Of a stretch of DNA of 16,486 nt, positions 6,985 to 14,355 are shown piece by piece (within the stretch, counting starts at the first letter, position 1; each line of letters begins with the position of its first letter). The position numbers were made by a program, and so were the translations under genes. This DNA is from an uncultured Eubacteriales bacterium. GTDB lineage: Bacteria > Bacillota_I > Bacilli_A > RF39 > UBA660. Under the pieces are notes generated by a model. That model had not been told where the DNA came from, searched no databases, and saw nothing but the letters and a program-made list of their open reading frames with translations. The stretch covers positions 1 through 16,486 of the forward strand of contig ONXO01000054.1 in NCBI GenBank assembly GCA_900321795.1. The letters are read 5' to 3'.

Positions 6985-7011
6985 AAGGTTTGCAATTAGC
7001 ATGCCTTTTTT
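6985..7011 (+). terminator. Terminator after the DUF4173 gene
   Basis: AAGG-TT-TGC (6985-6993) pairs with GCA-TG-CCTT (6999-7007) with a 2x2 internal mismatch and loop AATTA. A run of six Ts follows (7006-7011). Confidence 0.65.
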
Positions 7012-7040
7012 GTTAAAAGCGTATTTAAAATTGCACTTTA

Positions 7041-7069
7041 TTGACAAAATGAACTTTTTATGGTACAAT
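7041..7069 (+). promoter_or_regulatory. Near-consensus SigA promoter
   Basis: TTGACA (7041-7046), 17 bp, TACAAT (7064-7069), preceded by TGG. It drives the 282-residue protein gene, 26 bases downstream. Its spacer and -10 share almost the same sequence with the promoter at 5491-5519. Confidence 0.85.
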
Positions 7070-7095
7070 TTAATTACTAATGGGGAGATGGTATA

Positions 7096-7944
7096 ATGAA
7101 AAATGAAGTTAAAAGATATACAATTGTTATCAAAGAAGAATTGGTAACAAGACAAATTAACTATAATAATTCACTTTATGAATTAGAAGATAAAATAAAT
7201 AATTATAATAATAAATCAAAAAACCCATATTTTTTAGGTGATTTACAATATGATAAAGATAGTAAAACTGCAACTTTTACTAAATATAAAAAAATAACAA
7301 TACCTTCAACGTTAGCAGAAATTGATAAAACTACAACAAATTTTAAGAATGATTTTGAATTGAAAAGACTTTATGGAGTAGATGAAAGAAATCCAAGACC
7401 TTTACAAATTGCTTATCGTGCTAAAGGAGAAATAAGGACATTAGAAATAGTTTATGATAAAGACATTTTAGATAAACACAAGATATCTGATAAGTTTACT
7501 GAGTTAGGTAGAGATATTGACTTTATATCAAAAGTTTTATCTAATAGACAAATAGAATTATCAGCTAGAAGCTCTATCGATGAATTTGATAAATTATTTG
7601 TTCTAAGAGATAAATTAAGATACGATTCTCCAGCTTTAGTAAATATATCTTTAATGAGAAGATTTTATAATGCCTATGTTTATGAAAATGGTAAGTTCAA
7701 TTATTTACACTATAGACAACTAGCTTCTTTAGTAATGGATCATGAAAAATTATTGGTAGTAGAAAATGAAATTCCAGAAAATAAAGAAGAATTAGAAGAA
7801 GAAGTTTTTGGGCAAATTATGATGCAAGAATTTGCTGATTTGGAATTAAGAGAATACTATGAAGATTTAAAGATTGCTACTACTGAGGGAACACTTGATG
7901 AAGTATATAAGCATAGATTAATTCCTAAAAAAAATAGAAAGTAA
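7096..7944 (+). CDS. Unrecognised soluble 282-residue protein
   Basis: I do not recognise this protein. It is hydrophilic and probably cytosolic, with no signal peptide and no membrane segment. It is rich in Lys, Glu, Asp and Asn. A central part (about 90-165; GVDERNPRPLQIAYRAKGEI) looks mixed alpha/beta. The second half is mostly helical, with LRDKLRYDSPALVNISLMRR and a very acidic stretch (about 223-240). No catalytic motif stands out. The start at ATG 7096 has GGGGAGATGG upstream. It is monocistronic: it has a strong promoter of its own and a strong terminator overlapping its stop codon, so it is probably expressed constitutively. It lies directly before spoIIGA, but nothing ties it to sporulation. 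Confidence 0.75.
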   Translation: MKNEVKRYTIVIKEELVTRQINYNNSLYELEDKINNYNNKSKNPYFLGDLQYDKDSKTATFTKYKKITIPSTLAEIDKTTTNFKNDFELKRLYGVDERNPRPLQIAYRAKGEIRTLEIVYDKDILDKHKISDKFTELGRDIDFISKVLSNRQIELSARSSIDEFDKLFVLRDKLRYDSPALVNISLMRRFYNAYVYENGKFNYLHYRQLASLVMDHEKLLVVENEIPENKEELEEEVFGQIMMQEFADLELREYYEDLKIATTEGTLDEVYKHRLIPKKNRK

Positions 7945-7978
7945 TACATATTTCGACTAAATATGTATTACTTTTTTT
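7940..7978 (+). terminator. Strong terminator overlapping the stop codon
   Basis: A perfect 14-bp stem (7940-7953 with 7959-7972; outer end AGTAATAC/GTATTACT) has a five-base loop CGACT. A run of seven Ts ends at 7978. The spoIIGA ATG is only 24 bases further on. Confidence 0.9.
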
Positions 7979-7985
7979 ATATACT
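7952..7985 (+). promoter_or_regulatory. Candidate Spo0A-controlled spoIIG-type promoter
   Basis: TTCGACT (7952-7958) matches the Spo0A box TTCGACA at six of seven positions. TATACT (7980-7985) is a good SigA -10. Taking TTCGAC as the -35 gives a 22-bp spacer. The B. subtilis spoIIG promoter is known for a 22-bp spacer and Spo0A boxes at the -35, so this arrangement fits. The site lies in the loop of the preceding gene's terminator. The transcript would start about 10 bases before the spoIIGA ATG, near its ribosome binding site GGTGAG (7992-7997). This is inferred from spacing and motif only. Confidence 0.5.
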
Positions 7986-8001
7986 TAAAATGGTGAGTGG
8001 A

Positions 8002-8796
8002 ATGAAAGTATATATAGATTTATTGCTTTTTTTAAATTTTGCTTTTGATTTTATACTACTTCAAACTACATCGGCTATATTAAAAAGAAGAGTTTCATTG
8101 TGCCGGCTCTTTTTAGGAGCTTTGATTGGAAGTTTAACAATATTTGCTTTATTTATTCCACTTACAACATTATCACTATTTTTACTTAAAATAATTCTTT
8201 CATTTATCATTATAGTTTCTACATTTAAATATGTTGATATTAAATATACTTTAACAAATCTATTCTATTTTTATATATTAAGCATAATATTAGGTGGAGT
8301 ACTTTATTATTTAAATATTGAGTTTTCTTATAAAAATATAGGAATGGTATTTTATCACAAGGGCTTAAGTATAAATTATATATTAATATTATTAGCAGGA
8401 CCTATAAGTTTAATAATGTATAAAAAACAAATGAAGAAATTAAAAGATATTAATACATTACATTATAAAGTTAATGTATATTTAAATGGTAAAATCGTTA
8501 AAATGAATGGTTTTTTAGATACAGGTAATACATTAGTCGATTATATTAGTAAACGTCCGGTTATTATTACTAATAATAAAGAAATATTAAATTATATTAA
8601 TTCTAATTCATATTATTTAATTCCTTTTGAAAGTGTTAATTCTAAAGGCTTTATTAAAGCTATTAAAATAGATAAAATTTATATTGAAGATGTTGGATTA
8701 TTTAATAATGTTGTTATTGGTATAACTAATGATAAATTAAAACATGGGGGTATTGATTGTTTGTTAAATTATTTGTTAATGGAGGAGAAAAAATGA
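8002..8796 (+). CDS. spoIIGA: Sporulation sigma-E factor processing peptidase SpoIIGA
   Basis: SpoIIGA is the membrane aspartic protease of the septum that cleaves pro-SigE in the mother cell after a signal from the forespore. This protein has 264 residues, somewhat shorter than the B. subtilis protein of about 309. The N-terminal half has about five membrane helices (4-26, 37-54, 56-76, 84-104, 125-140). The C-terminal half is the protease domain with FLDTGNTL, D173 being the catalytic aspartate, followed by RPVIIT and YLIPFESV, as in the family. The start at ATG 8002 follows GGTGAG; the frame is open further upstream but those codons lie inside the terminator. Its last codons overlap the sigE ATG (ATGA), the usual coupled spoIIGA-sigE arrangement. 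Confidence 0.93.
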   Translation: MKVYIDLLLFLNFAFDFILLQTTSAILKRRVSLCRLFLGALIGSLTIFALFIPLTTLSLFLLKIILSFIIIVSTFKYVDIKYTLTNLFYFYILSIILGGVLYYLNIEFSYKNIGMVFYHKGLSINYILILLAGPISLIMYKKQMKKLKDINTLHYKVNVYLNGKIVKMNGFLDTGNTLVDYISKRPVIITNNKEILNYINSNSYYLIPFESVNSKGFIKAIKIDKIYIEDVGLFNNVVIGITNDKLKHGGIDCLLNYLLMEEKK

Positions 8797-9479
8797 AATT
8801 ATTTGAATTAATTAAAAAACTTTTTGTGGATGAGGATAAGATTTATTTTTTAGGTAGTACCGATATTCTTCCGCCGCCACTTTCTAAGGAGGAAGAAGAG
8901 GCTTTAGTTATAAGAAGTAATAATGGAGATGAAAAGGCTAGAAATAAGCTAATCGAACATAATTTAAGATTAGTTGTGTTTCTTTCTAAAAAGTATGATA
9001 ATACTAAAGAAAATTTAGAAGATATTGTATCTATTGGCACTATCGGATTAATAAAAGGAGTCAATACATATAAGCTTGATAAAAATATTAAACTAGCTAC
9101 ATATGCATCCAGGTGTATAGATAATGAGATACTTATGTTTTTGAGAAAGAATAAAAGAAGAAAACAAGAAGTTTCTTTTGAAGATTCTATTAATTTAGAT
9201 AGCGATGGGAATGAACTTCATTTAGAAGATGTTCTAGGGACTGAAGAAGATATAGTTGAAAAAGAGTATGAGAATAAAGTTGATAAAAGTATATTGGAAA
9301 AAGAACTAGCACGGCTTCCGAAAAGAGATAGACAAATACTTACTATGCGCTATGGACTTAATAATACTGATGAATATACTCAAAAAGAGGTTGCAGATAT
9401 TCTTGGAATCTCACAATCATATATATCTAGAATAGAGAAAAAATGTATAAAGAAATTAAAAAGCTTAATAGAAGTATAG
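8793..9479 (+). CDS. sigE: Sporulation sigma factor SigE (pro-SigE)
   Basis: This 228-residue sigma factor directs early mother-cell transcription during sporulation. It aligns through its length with B. subtilis SigE: LPPPLSKEEEEAL (26-38), NLRLVVFLSKKYDNT, LEDIVSIGTIGLIKGVNTY (75-93, region 2.2), LATYASRCIDNEILMFLRK (region 2.4, 101-119), NLDSDGNELHLEDVLGTEED, and the region 4.2 helix-turn-helix QKEVADILGISQSYISRIEK (197-216). The N-terminal extension before KIYFLG is short, about 16 residues, but amphipathic and basic as expected for the pro-sequence removed by SpoIIGA. The start at ATG 8793 has GGAGGAG upstream and overlaps the spoIIGA stop. In many sporulators sigG follows next; here a terminator and gatC follow. 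Confidence 0.96.
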   Translation: MKLFELIKKLFVDEDKIYFLGSTDILPPPLSKEEEEALVIRSNNGDEKARNKLIEHNLRLVVFLSKKYDNTKENLEDIVSIGTIGLIKGVNTYKLDKNIKLATYASRCIDNEILMFLRKNKRRKQEVSFEDSINLDSDGNELHLEDVLGTEEDIVEKEYENKVDKSILEKELARLPKRDRQILTMRYGLNNTDEYTQKEVADILGISQSYISRIEKKCIKKLKSLIEV

Positions 9480-9492
9480 AACTGATAGTCTT

Positions 9493-9520
9493 AAACTGGT
9501 AAAGAATTACCGGTTTTTCT
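9493..9520 (+). terminator. Terminator of the spoIIGA-sigE operon
   Basis: A 10-bp stem AAACTGGTAA (9493-9502)/TTACCGGTTT (9507-9516), with one G-T pair and an AGAA tetraloop, is followed by TTTTTCT. Confidence 0.85.
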
Positions 9521-9548
9521 TTAGTTTTATGACGTTTTGCTGTATAAT
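9520..9548 (+). promoter_or_regulatory. Candidate SigA promoter of gatCAB
   Basis: A perfect -10 TATAAT (9543-9548) lies 21 bases before the gatC ATG. The best -35 at 17 bp is the poor TTTAGT (9520-9525). Confidence 0.55.
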
Positions 9549-9569
9549 GTTTCTTGGAGGATAGTAAAT

Positions 9570-9863
9570 ATGATATCAATAGAAGAATTAAAAAAATATA
9601 GTAAGAAGTTAGAGTTTTATATGAATGATGAAGAAGAATATGCGACTTTGGCTAAAGAGTTTGAAATATTATTAAAACAAGTAGATAAAATAGATAAAAT
9701 AGAAGGAATTAAAGAATATGAACCTATGAGCTTTCCTTTTCCTTTAGATGATGCTTATTTAAGAAGAGATGAAGTAACTATGTCTTTAGATAGGCTTGAT
9801 GCATTTTCTAATTGTAAAGATGTGAAAAATGGATGTGTTTCTGTTCCAAAGGTGGTGGCTTAG
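9570..9863 (+). CDS. gatC: Asp-tRNA(Asn)/Glu-tRNA(Gln) amidotransferase subunit C
   Basis: GatC is the small belt subunit that stabilises GatA-GatB. It has 97 residues, near the family's usual 95-100. Typical features are the helical N-terminus (ISIEELKKYSKKLEFYMNDEE), the aromatic-proline stretch in EPMSFPFPLDDAYLRRDEV, and the C-terminal VSVPKVV. The start is ATG 9570, nine bases after GGAGG. An in-frame TTG at 9537 overlaps the -10 box and is rejected. gatA begins two bases after its stop, in one operon with gatB. Confidence 0.92.
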   Translation: MISIEELKKYSKKLEFYMNDEEEYATLAKEFEILLKQVDKIDKIEGIKEYEPMSFPFPLDDAYLRRDEVTMSLDRLDAFSNCKDVKNGCVSVPKVVA

Positions 9864-9864
9864 G

Positions 9865-11286
9865 ATGAAAGATAAAAGTATTTTAGAACTTAGAAGTTTA
9901 ATAGATGAAGGTAAAATCACAAGTGAAGAAGTATTTAATGAATCAATTAAAATGGCTAATGATAGTCAAGGAACTGTAAACGCTTTTGTAACTATAATAG
10001 ATAAATATTCTAAAGAAGAAAGTGATAGCTTATTAAGTGGGATACCTTATGCTTTAAAGGATAATTTTTCAACTAAAGGAATACTAACTACAGGTTCTTC
10101 AAATATATTAAAAGATTATATACCGGTGTTTGATAGTACTGTTTATAAAAAACTAAAAGAAGCTGGAGCTGTTTTAATGGGTAAAACTGTTCTTGATGAA
10201 CTTGCAATGGGAGGAAGTGGTCTTACAGGACACACAGGAATAGTTAGAAATCCATTAGATAATACAAGAATTACAGGAGGTTCTTCAGCAGGTAGTGCAG
10301 CAGCTGTAGCTATGGGAACCGTTCCTTTTGCAATTGGCTCTGATACAGGTGACTCAGTAAGAAAGCCAGCAAGTTACTGTGGTGTAGTAGGATTTAAACC
10401 AACATATGGAAGAATAAGTAGATGGGGTATGTTCCCTTTTGCGTCAAGCTTAGATCATGTAGGCGTTCTTACAAGAAACGTTATGGATGCGGCAATAGTA
10501 ACTGATGTTATAAAAGGAAAAGACGAAAAAGATATGACTACTTTAGAAGATGAATCTTTTAAATATAGTGAAAACTTAGAAAGTTCTTTAGAAGGTAAAA
10601 AGTTATTCTACATAAAAGAAATCCTAGAAAGTGCAGCTTTAGGAGAAGCTAAGGAAGTGGCTAGCAATTTTTATGATGTAATACATAAATTAAAAGAAAA
10701 AGGATGCATAGTAGAAGAAATAAGTTTTAGAAAAGATTTACTGGAAGTAATATATCCAACATACTTTATAATAAGCTGTGCAGAATCAACAAGTAATAAC
10801 TCTAATCTAACTGGTTTTATATTTGGACCTCGTGGTAAAGGAGATACTCCTGAAGAAGTAATGATAAATACTAGAAGCGAAGGTTTTGCTGAAATGATAA
10901 AAAGAAGATTTATAATAGGAAGTTATATTCTAGAAAGAGAAAATCAAGAAAAATTATTTTTAAATGCCAAAAGAGTTAGAAATATGATAGTTACTGAAAT
11001 GAATAAATTATTCGAAAAATATGATGGACTAGTTCTTCCAGCAGCAGGTGGAGTGGCACCAAAAATAAATCCATCTGAAGAAGTTGATAGACTAGGAGAT
11101 GAGTATTTGCTTCTTGAAAATCACCTAGCTATAGGGAACTTTGGAGGATATCCTAGTATAACACTTCCTAGTGGATTTATTGGTAATATGCCTATAGCGG
11201 TCAACTTGACATGTAAAGTAAAAGATGATTTAAACTGCCTTCAAATAGCTTATCAAATAGAGAAAACTTTAGGAGGTGAAAGATAA
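9865..11286 (+). CDS. gatA: Asp-tRNA(Asn)/Glu-tRNA(Gln) amidotransferase subunit A
   Basis: GatA is the amidase subunit that releases ammonia from glutamine for the conversion of mischarged Glu-tRNA(Gln) or Asp-tRNA(Asn). It has 473 residues, near the usual 480-490. The Ser-cisSer-Lys triad is readable: K65 in PYALKDN, S140 in TGGSSAGSA and S164 in SDTGDSVRKPAS; the spacings of 75 and 24 residues match characterised GatA proteins. The signature has Asp where most bacteria have Gly (DTGDS for DTGGS) and Lys for Gln (RKPAS for RQPAS); I recall this variant from Mollicutes-related lineages. The start is ATG 9865 after AGGTGG; the upstream ATG at 9829 lies within gatC. Its stop overlaps the gatB start by one base. 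Confidence 0.96.
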   Translation: MKDKSILELRSLIDEGKITSEEVFNESIKMANDSQGTVNAFVTIIDKYSKEESDSLLSGIPYALKDNFSTKGILTTGSSNILKDYIPVFDSTVYKKLKEAGAVLMGKTVLDELAMGGSGLTGHTGIVRNPLDNTRITGGSSAGSAAAVAMGTVPFAIGSDTGDSVRKPASYCGVVGFKPTYGRISRWGMFPFASSLDHVGVLTRNVMDAAIVTDVIKGKDEKDMTTLEDESFKYSENLESSLEGKKLFYIKEILESAALGEAKEVASNFYDVIHKLKEKGCIVEEISFRKDLLEVIYPTYFIISCAESTSNNSNLTGFIFGPRGKGDTPEEVMINTRSEGFAEMIKRRFIIGSYILERENQEKLFLNAKRVRNMIVTEMNKLFEKYDGLVLPAAGGVAPKINPSEEVDRLGDEYLLLENHLAIGNFGGYPSITLPSGFIGNMPIAVNLTCKVKDDLNCLQIAYQIEKTLGGER

Positions 11287-12704
11287 TGTATAAAGCAGTA
11301 ATTGGTTTAGAAGTACATACTGAACTTAATACAAAAAGTAAAATGTTTTCAGGAAGTAAAAATGAATACACTAAAGAAGCCAATGCAAATATATCTGAAA
11401 TAGATTTAGCACTTCCTGGCATACTACCTCTTCCTAATATTGAAGGAGTAAGAAAAGCTCTTAAATTAGCTATGTGCTTAAACTGTGAAACACCGGATGA
11501 GGTAATGTTTGACAGGAAGAACTATTATTATGCCGATTTACCTAAAGGTTATCAGTTAACTCAGATGACACGCCCATTTGGTAAGAACGGTTACTTAGAT
11601 ATAGATGTTAATGGAAAAAGTAAAAGAGTAAGAATACATCAGCTTCATTTGGAAGAAGACTCGGCATCTATGACTCATGAAAGTACTTATAGTTTACTTG
11701 ATTATAATCGTGCTGGAGTTCCTTTAATAGAAATAGTAACTGAACCAGATATGAATACTATTGATGAAGTAGTTGAATACTTAGAAAATTTAAGAAGTAT
11801 AATTAAATATGCTGGGATATCAGAAGCTTCTAGTGAGAAAGGACAGCTTAGAGTAGATGTTAATATAAGTATGATGAAAGAAGAAGATACTACTCTTGGC
11901 ACTCGTGCTGAAATAAAAAATATAAATTCATTTAATACTGTTAAAGAAGTAATAGCTTATGAAATGAAAAGACAAGAAGAATTACTTTCTTCTGGAGGTA
12001 AAGTCGTTCAGGAAACTAGAAGATGGGCTGATGATGAAAAGAAAACTGTATCTATGAGGGAAAAAGTAGATGCAATAGACTATAGATATTACGTTGAGCC
12101 TAATATTCCAGTAGTTAAATTAAACAGTGAATTTAAAGAAGAAATAAGAAAAAGCATTCCTGTGCTTCCAATGGAAAGAATGAAAAAATATGTTTCTTTA
12201 GGTGTAAGTGAGAAAGATGCTAAAAGTATAGTAAGAGAAAAGAGCATAAGTGATTATTTTGATGAAGTACTTTTATATAATATCGATGCAAGAGATGCAA
12301 GTAACTGGCTTACAACTAGATTAATGGGGTATATGAATCAAAATAATTTAACTATAGATGAAGTATATTTAAGACCTGATATGCTTGCTAGTTTAGTGAG
12401 CTTAGTAAACACAGGAAAGATAAGCTCTCAGCAAGCAAAAGATGTATTTGTATTCTCGCTAGAAGAAGAGAAAACGCCTCTTGAAATAGTGAAAGAAAAA
12501 GGGATGGAACAAATTAGTGATGAAGAAACTATTAGAGAGATGGTTAGAGAAGTAATAAGCAGTAATCCTAATCAATATGAAGCATATAAATCTGGTAAAA
12601 CAGCACTTTTAGGTTTCTTTGTAGGACAGACATTGAAGGTAAGCGAAGGAAAAGCAAATCCTGCTGTAGTTAATAAACTAGTTCAAGAAGAATTAAATAA
12701 GTAG
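11286..12704 (+). CDS. gatB: Asp-tRNA(Asn)/Glu-tRNA(Gln) amidotransferase subunit B
   Basis: GatB is the kinase/transamidase subunit that binds the mischarged tRNA, phosphorylates its aminoacyl side chain with ATP and adds the ammonia delivered from GatA. The 472-residue protein has full family length and shows GLEVHTELNTKSKMFSG (7-23), DRKNYYYADLPKGYQLTQ, the motif DYNRAGVPLIEIVTEPD, RVDVNISM, AEIKNINSF and a complete C-terminal YqeY-like helical domain (about 320-472). With gatC and gatA it forms one operon; TAATG overlap gives translational coupling. Confidence 0.96.
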   Translation: MYKAVIGLEVHTELNTKSKMFSGSKNEYTKEANANISEIDLALPGILPLPNIEGVRKALKLAMCLNCETPDEVMFDRKNYYYADLPKGYQLTQMTRPFGKNGYLDIDVNGKSKRVRIHQLHLEEDSASMTHESTYSLLDYNRAGVPLIEIVTEPDMNTIDEVVEYLENLRSIIKYAGISEASSEKGQLRVDVNISMMKEEDTTLGTRAEIKNINSFNTVKEVIAYEMKRQEELLSSGGKVVQETRRWADDEKKTVSMREKVDAIDYRYYVEPNIPVVKLNSEFKEEIRKSIPVLPMERMKKYVSLGVSEKDAKSIVREKSISDYFDEVLLYNIDARDASNWLTTRLMGYMNQNNLTIDEVYLRPDMLASLVSLVNTGKISSQQAKDVFVFSLEEEKTPLEIVKEKGMEQISDEETIREMVREVISSNPNQYEAYKSGKTALLGFFVGQTLKVSEGKANPAVVNKLVQEELNK

Positions 12705-12706
12705 CA

Positions 12707-12750
12707 TATAAAAAACACCACTTTAAAGATGATAAGTGGTATTTTTTATA
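12707..12750. terminator. Bidirectional terminator between gatB and sigK
   Basis: ACCACTT (12717-12723) pairs with AAGTGGT (12734-12740); after one C/A mismatch the stem continues as an A run against a T run. T tracts exist on both strands, so it can end gatB on the plus strand and sigK on the minus strand. It overlaps the sigK stop codon. Confidence 0.8.
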
Positions 12751-13438
12751 TTTTATTATCTTTCAAAAACTCTCTATAAAGCTTAACTAAAGCTCTTTTT
12801 TCTATTCTAGAAACATAGCTTCTAGATATTTTTAAACTTTTAGCTATTTCTCTTTGAGTTTCTTCATTTTTATTAAGAAGCCCATATCTTCTAATAATTA
12901 TTTCTTTTTCTCTTTTAGTCAAAACACTTATGTATTTTTTTAATAGCTTTATATTGTCTTGTAACTCTATTAAATCTGCTGAGTCTATATAGTCTTCTTT
13001 AATAACTTCTTCTAAAGTTATTTCATTTCCGTCTTTATCATAACCAATTGAATCATTTAAACTAACGTTATTTTGGTTCTTTTTGTTTGTTCGTATATAC
13101 ATTAGTATTTCATTTTCAATACATCTAGCAGCATATGTGGTAAGTTTAACTGGCTTATTAATATCATAAGTATCAATACCTTTTATTAAACCAATTGTAC
13201 CGATAGAAATTAAATCATCTGCATTTTCATTAAAATTGTCAAATTTTTTAACTATATGCGCAACTAATCTTAAATTGTGCTCAATTAAAGTATTTCTTGC
13301 ATTTTTATCACCATTGCATGATAGAAATACTTGTCTTTCTTCTTCTTCAGGTGAGAGAGGTTCAGGGAATACATTTATGCTATAGCTTGTTGTAAAGAAA
13401 AGAAATTTTTTAAAAAAATTTAATAATTTGTTTATCAT
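12746..13438 (-). CDS. sigK: Late mother-cell sigma factor SigK (pro-SigK)
   Basis: This 230-residue sigma factor directs late mother-cell transcription for coat and cortex maturation. It aligns with B. subtilis SigK throughout: FPEPLSPEEEE (24-34), ARNTLIEHNLRLVAHIVKKF, DDLISIGTIGLIKGIDTY, TYAARCIENEILMYIR (region 2.4), IGYDKDGNEITLEEV and the C-terminal QREIAKSLKISRSYVSRIEK. An N-terminal hydrophobic pro-sequence of about 18 residues ends TTSY; the S18-Y19 pair aligns with the known Ser-Tyr cleavage site of B. subtilis pro-SigK, cut by SpoIVFB. The gene is continuous, with no intervening skin-type element. No clear ribosome binding site precedes the ATG at 13438, and an in-frame TAA six codons upstream rules out a much longer form. 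It is convergent to gatB and divergent from the Ltp-repeat gene. Confidence 0.95.
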   Translation of the reverse strand: MINKLLNFFKKFLFFTTSYSINVFPEPLSPEEEERQVFLSCNGDKNARNTLIEHNLRLVAHIVKKFDNFNENADDLISIGTIGLIKGIDTYDINKPVKLTTYAARCIENEILMYIRTNKKNQNNVSLNDSIGYDKDGNEITLEEVIKEDYIDSADLIELQDNIKLLKKYISVLTKREKEIIIRRYGLLNKNEETQREIAKSLKISRSYVSRIEKRALVKLYREFLKDNKI

Positions 13439-13500
13439 GGTAAATATTATTTAATTAAATGTAAAATATGATAGAATAATAATATCTTAATTAGTATTTT

Positions 13501-13509
13501 TGATATAAT
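13501..13509 (+). promoter_or_regulatory. Extended -10 promoter of the Ltp-repeat gene
   Basis: TG-A-TATAAT (13501-13509) is a perfect extended -10. No good -35 lies 16-18 bp upstream, which is tolerated with extended -10 elements. AGAGGAG (13519-13525) follows as ribosome binding site. Confidence 0.65.
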
Positions 13510-13531
13510 TAAAATAATAGAGGAGTTTAAG

Positions 13532-14353
13532 ATGAATAATAGTTTTTTAGATGTTAGAAAAAATGGACATATTTATGCAGTAGTGGGAGTTATAGTATTA
13601 TTTATATTTATTGCAGCTATTGGCAGTACATTTACTGATAAGAAAGAATCGGTAGATGATAATGATTCAAAAGCAATTATTCCTTCAGAAATTAAGAATA
13701 ATGTAGAAGCAAAAGAATTAAATGAAGAAGATGAGAATAATAATACTCAGAAAGAAGAGAATAAATCTTCTATAGTAAAGGAAGAGGTTACACATGAAGA
13801 GACATCAAGTGAAAAAGTAAACACAGATAAAGCTGTCAATAATACGTCTGTTGAAGAAAAAAACGAGAATAATAATTCTAGTAATGATTCGAAAAATAAT
13901 GCTAATAATAGTAATCAAAATATTACAGTGAGTCAAAAAAATGCTTTAAGATCGGCTAAGAATTATCTTTCAGTTATGCCATTTTCATATTCGGGGTTAG
14001 TAAAGCAATTGGAATATGAAAAGTATTCAAATGAAGATGCTATATATGCAGCCGATAATTGTGGCGCTAATTGGGATGAACAAGCATTAAAATCGGCTCA
14101 AAATTATTTATTAGTAATGGCATTTTCATATTCTGGTTTAGTTAAACAACTAGAATATGAAGGCTTTACTAGTACTCAAGCAAAATATGGAGTAGATAAT
14201 TGCGGTGCTAATTGGAATGAACAAGCTGTTAAATCAGCTAAAAGTTATTTGGATACTATGCCGTTTTCGAAGGATAGATTAATAAGCCAATTGGAGTTTG
14301 AGGGATTTACTCATTCACAAGCTGTCTATGGTGTTGAGCAAAACGGATTATAG
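13532..14353 (+). CDS. Membrane-anchored protein with three Ltp-type repeats
   Basis: This is a 273-residue surface protein. An uncleaved-looking N-terminal membrane helix (about 14-31) is followed by a long low-complexity linker of Asn, Glu, Lys and Ser (35-131). Three tandem 47-residue repeats follow (136-182, 183-229, 230-273). Each repeat reads like AxKSAxxYLxxMxFSxxGLxxQLExEGFTxxQAxYGVDNCG, the Ltp/host cell surface-exposed lipoprotein domain. The best-studied member, Ltp of Streptococcus thermophilus phage TP-J34, is a lipoprotein that blocks DNA injection by superinfecting phages. Here there is no lipobox; the anchor is a membrane helix. Chromosomal homologues are common in Firmicutes and their role is mostly unknown. 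A defence role is possible but unproven. Confidence 0.8.
   Translation: MNNSFLDVRKNGHIYAVVGVIVLFIFIAAIGSTFTDKKESVDDNDSKAIIPSEIKNNVEAKELNEEDENNNTQKEENKSSIVKEEVTHEETSSEKVNTDKAVNNTSVEEKNENNNSSNDSKNNANNSNQNITVSQKNALRSAKNYLSVMPFSYSGLVKQLEYEKYSNEDAIYAADNCGANWDEQALKSAQNYLLVMAFSYSGLVKQLEYEGFTSTQAKYGVDNCGANWNEQAVKSAKSYLDTMPFSKDRLISQLEFEGFTHSQAVYGVEQNGL
13937..14350 (+). repeat. Three tandem 141-bp coding repeats
   Basis: Units at 13937-14077, 14078-14218 and 14219-14350 encode the three Ltp-type repeats with a 47-codon period. Units 1 and 2 are very alike at DNA level around the FSYSGLVKQLEYE codons, while unit 3 has diverged (FSKDRLISQLEFE). Unit 1 differs from the others at the EGFT position (EKYS). 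Confidence 0.85.
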
Positions 14354-14355
14354 TT

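Noticed and set aside
8794..8796. Mycoplasma-like code with TGA as tryptophan
   Set aside because: TGA ends spoIIGA exactly at the sigE overlap, and all conserved tryptophans (WCGPC, CPWC, GWWAANG) use TGG.
8881..13340. sigE and sigK as an inverted repeat enabling inversion of gatCAB
   Set aside because: They are paralogues in opposite orientation, but their DNA has diverged too far by eye to give long identical stretches for recombination.
13439..13500. SigE-type promoter for sigK on the minus strand
   Set aside because: A CATATTTT resembles half of a SigE -10, but no ATATT-type -35 lies at the right distance.
13532..13640. Lipobox in the Ltp-repeat protein
   Set aside because: The N-terminal hydrophobic segment contains no cysteine, so lipid anchoring is not supported in spite of the family name.
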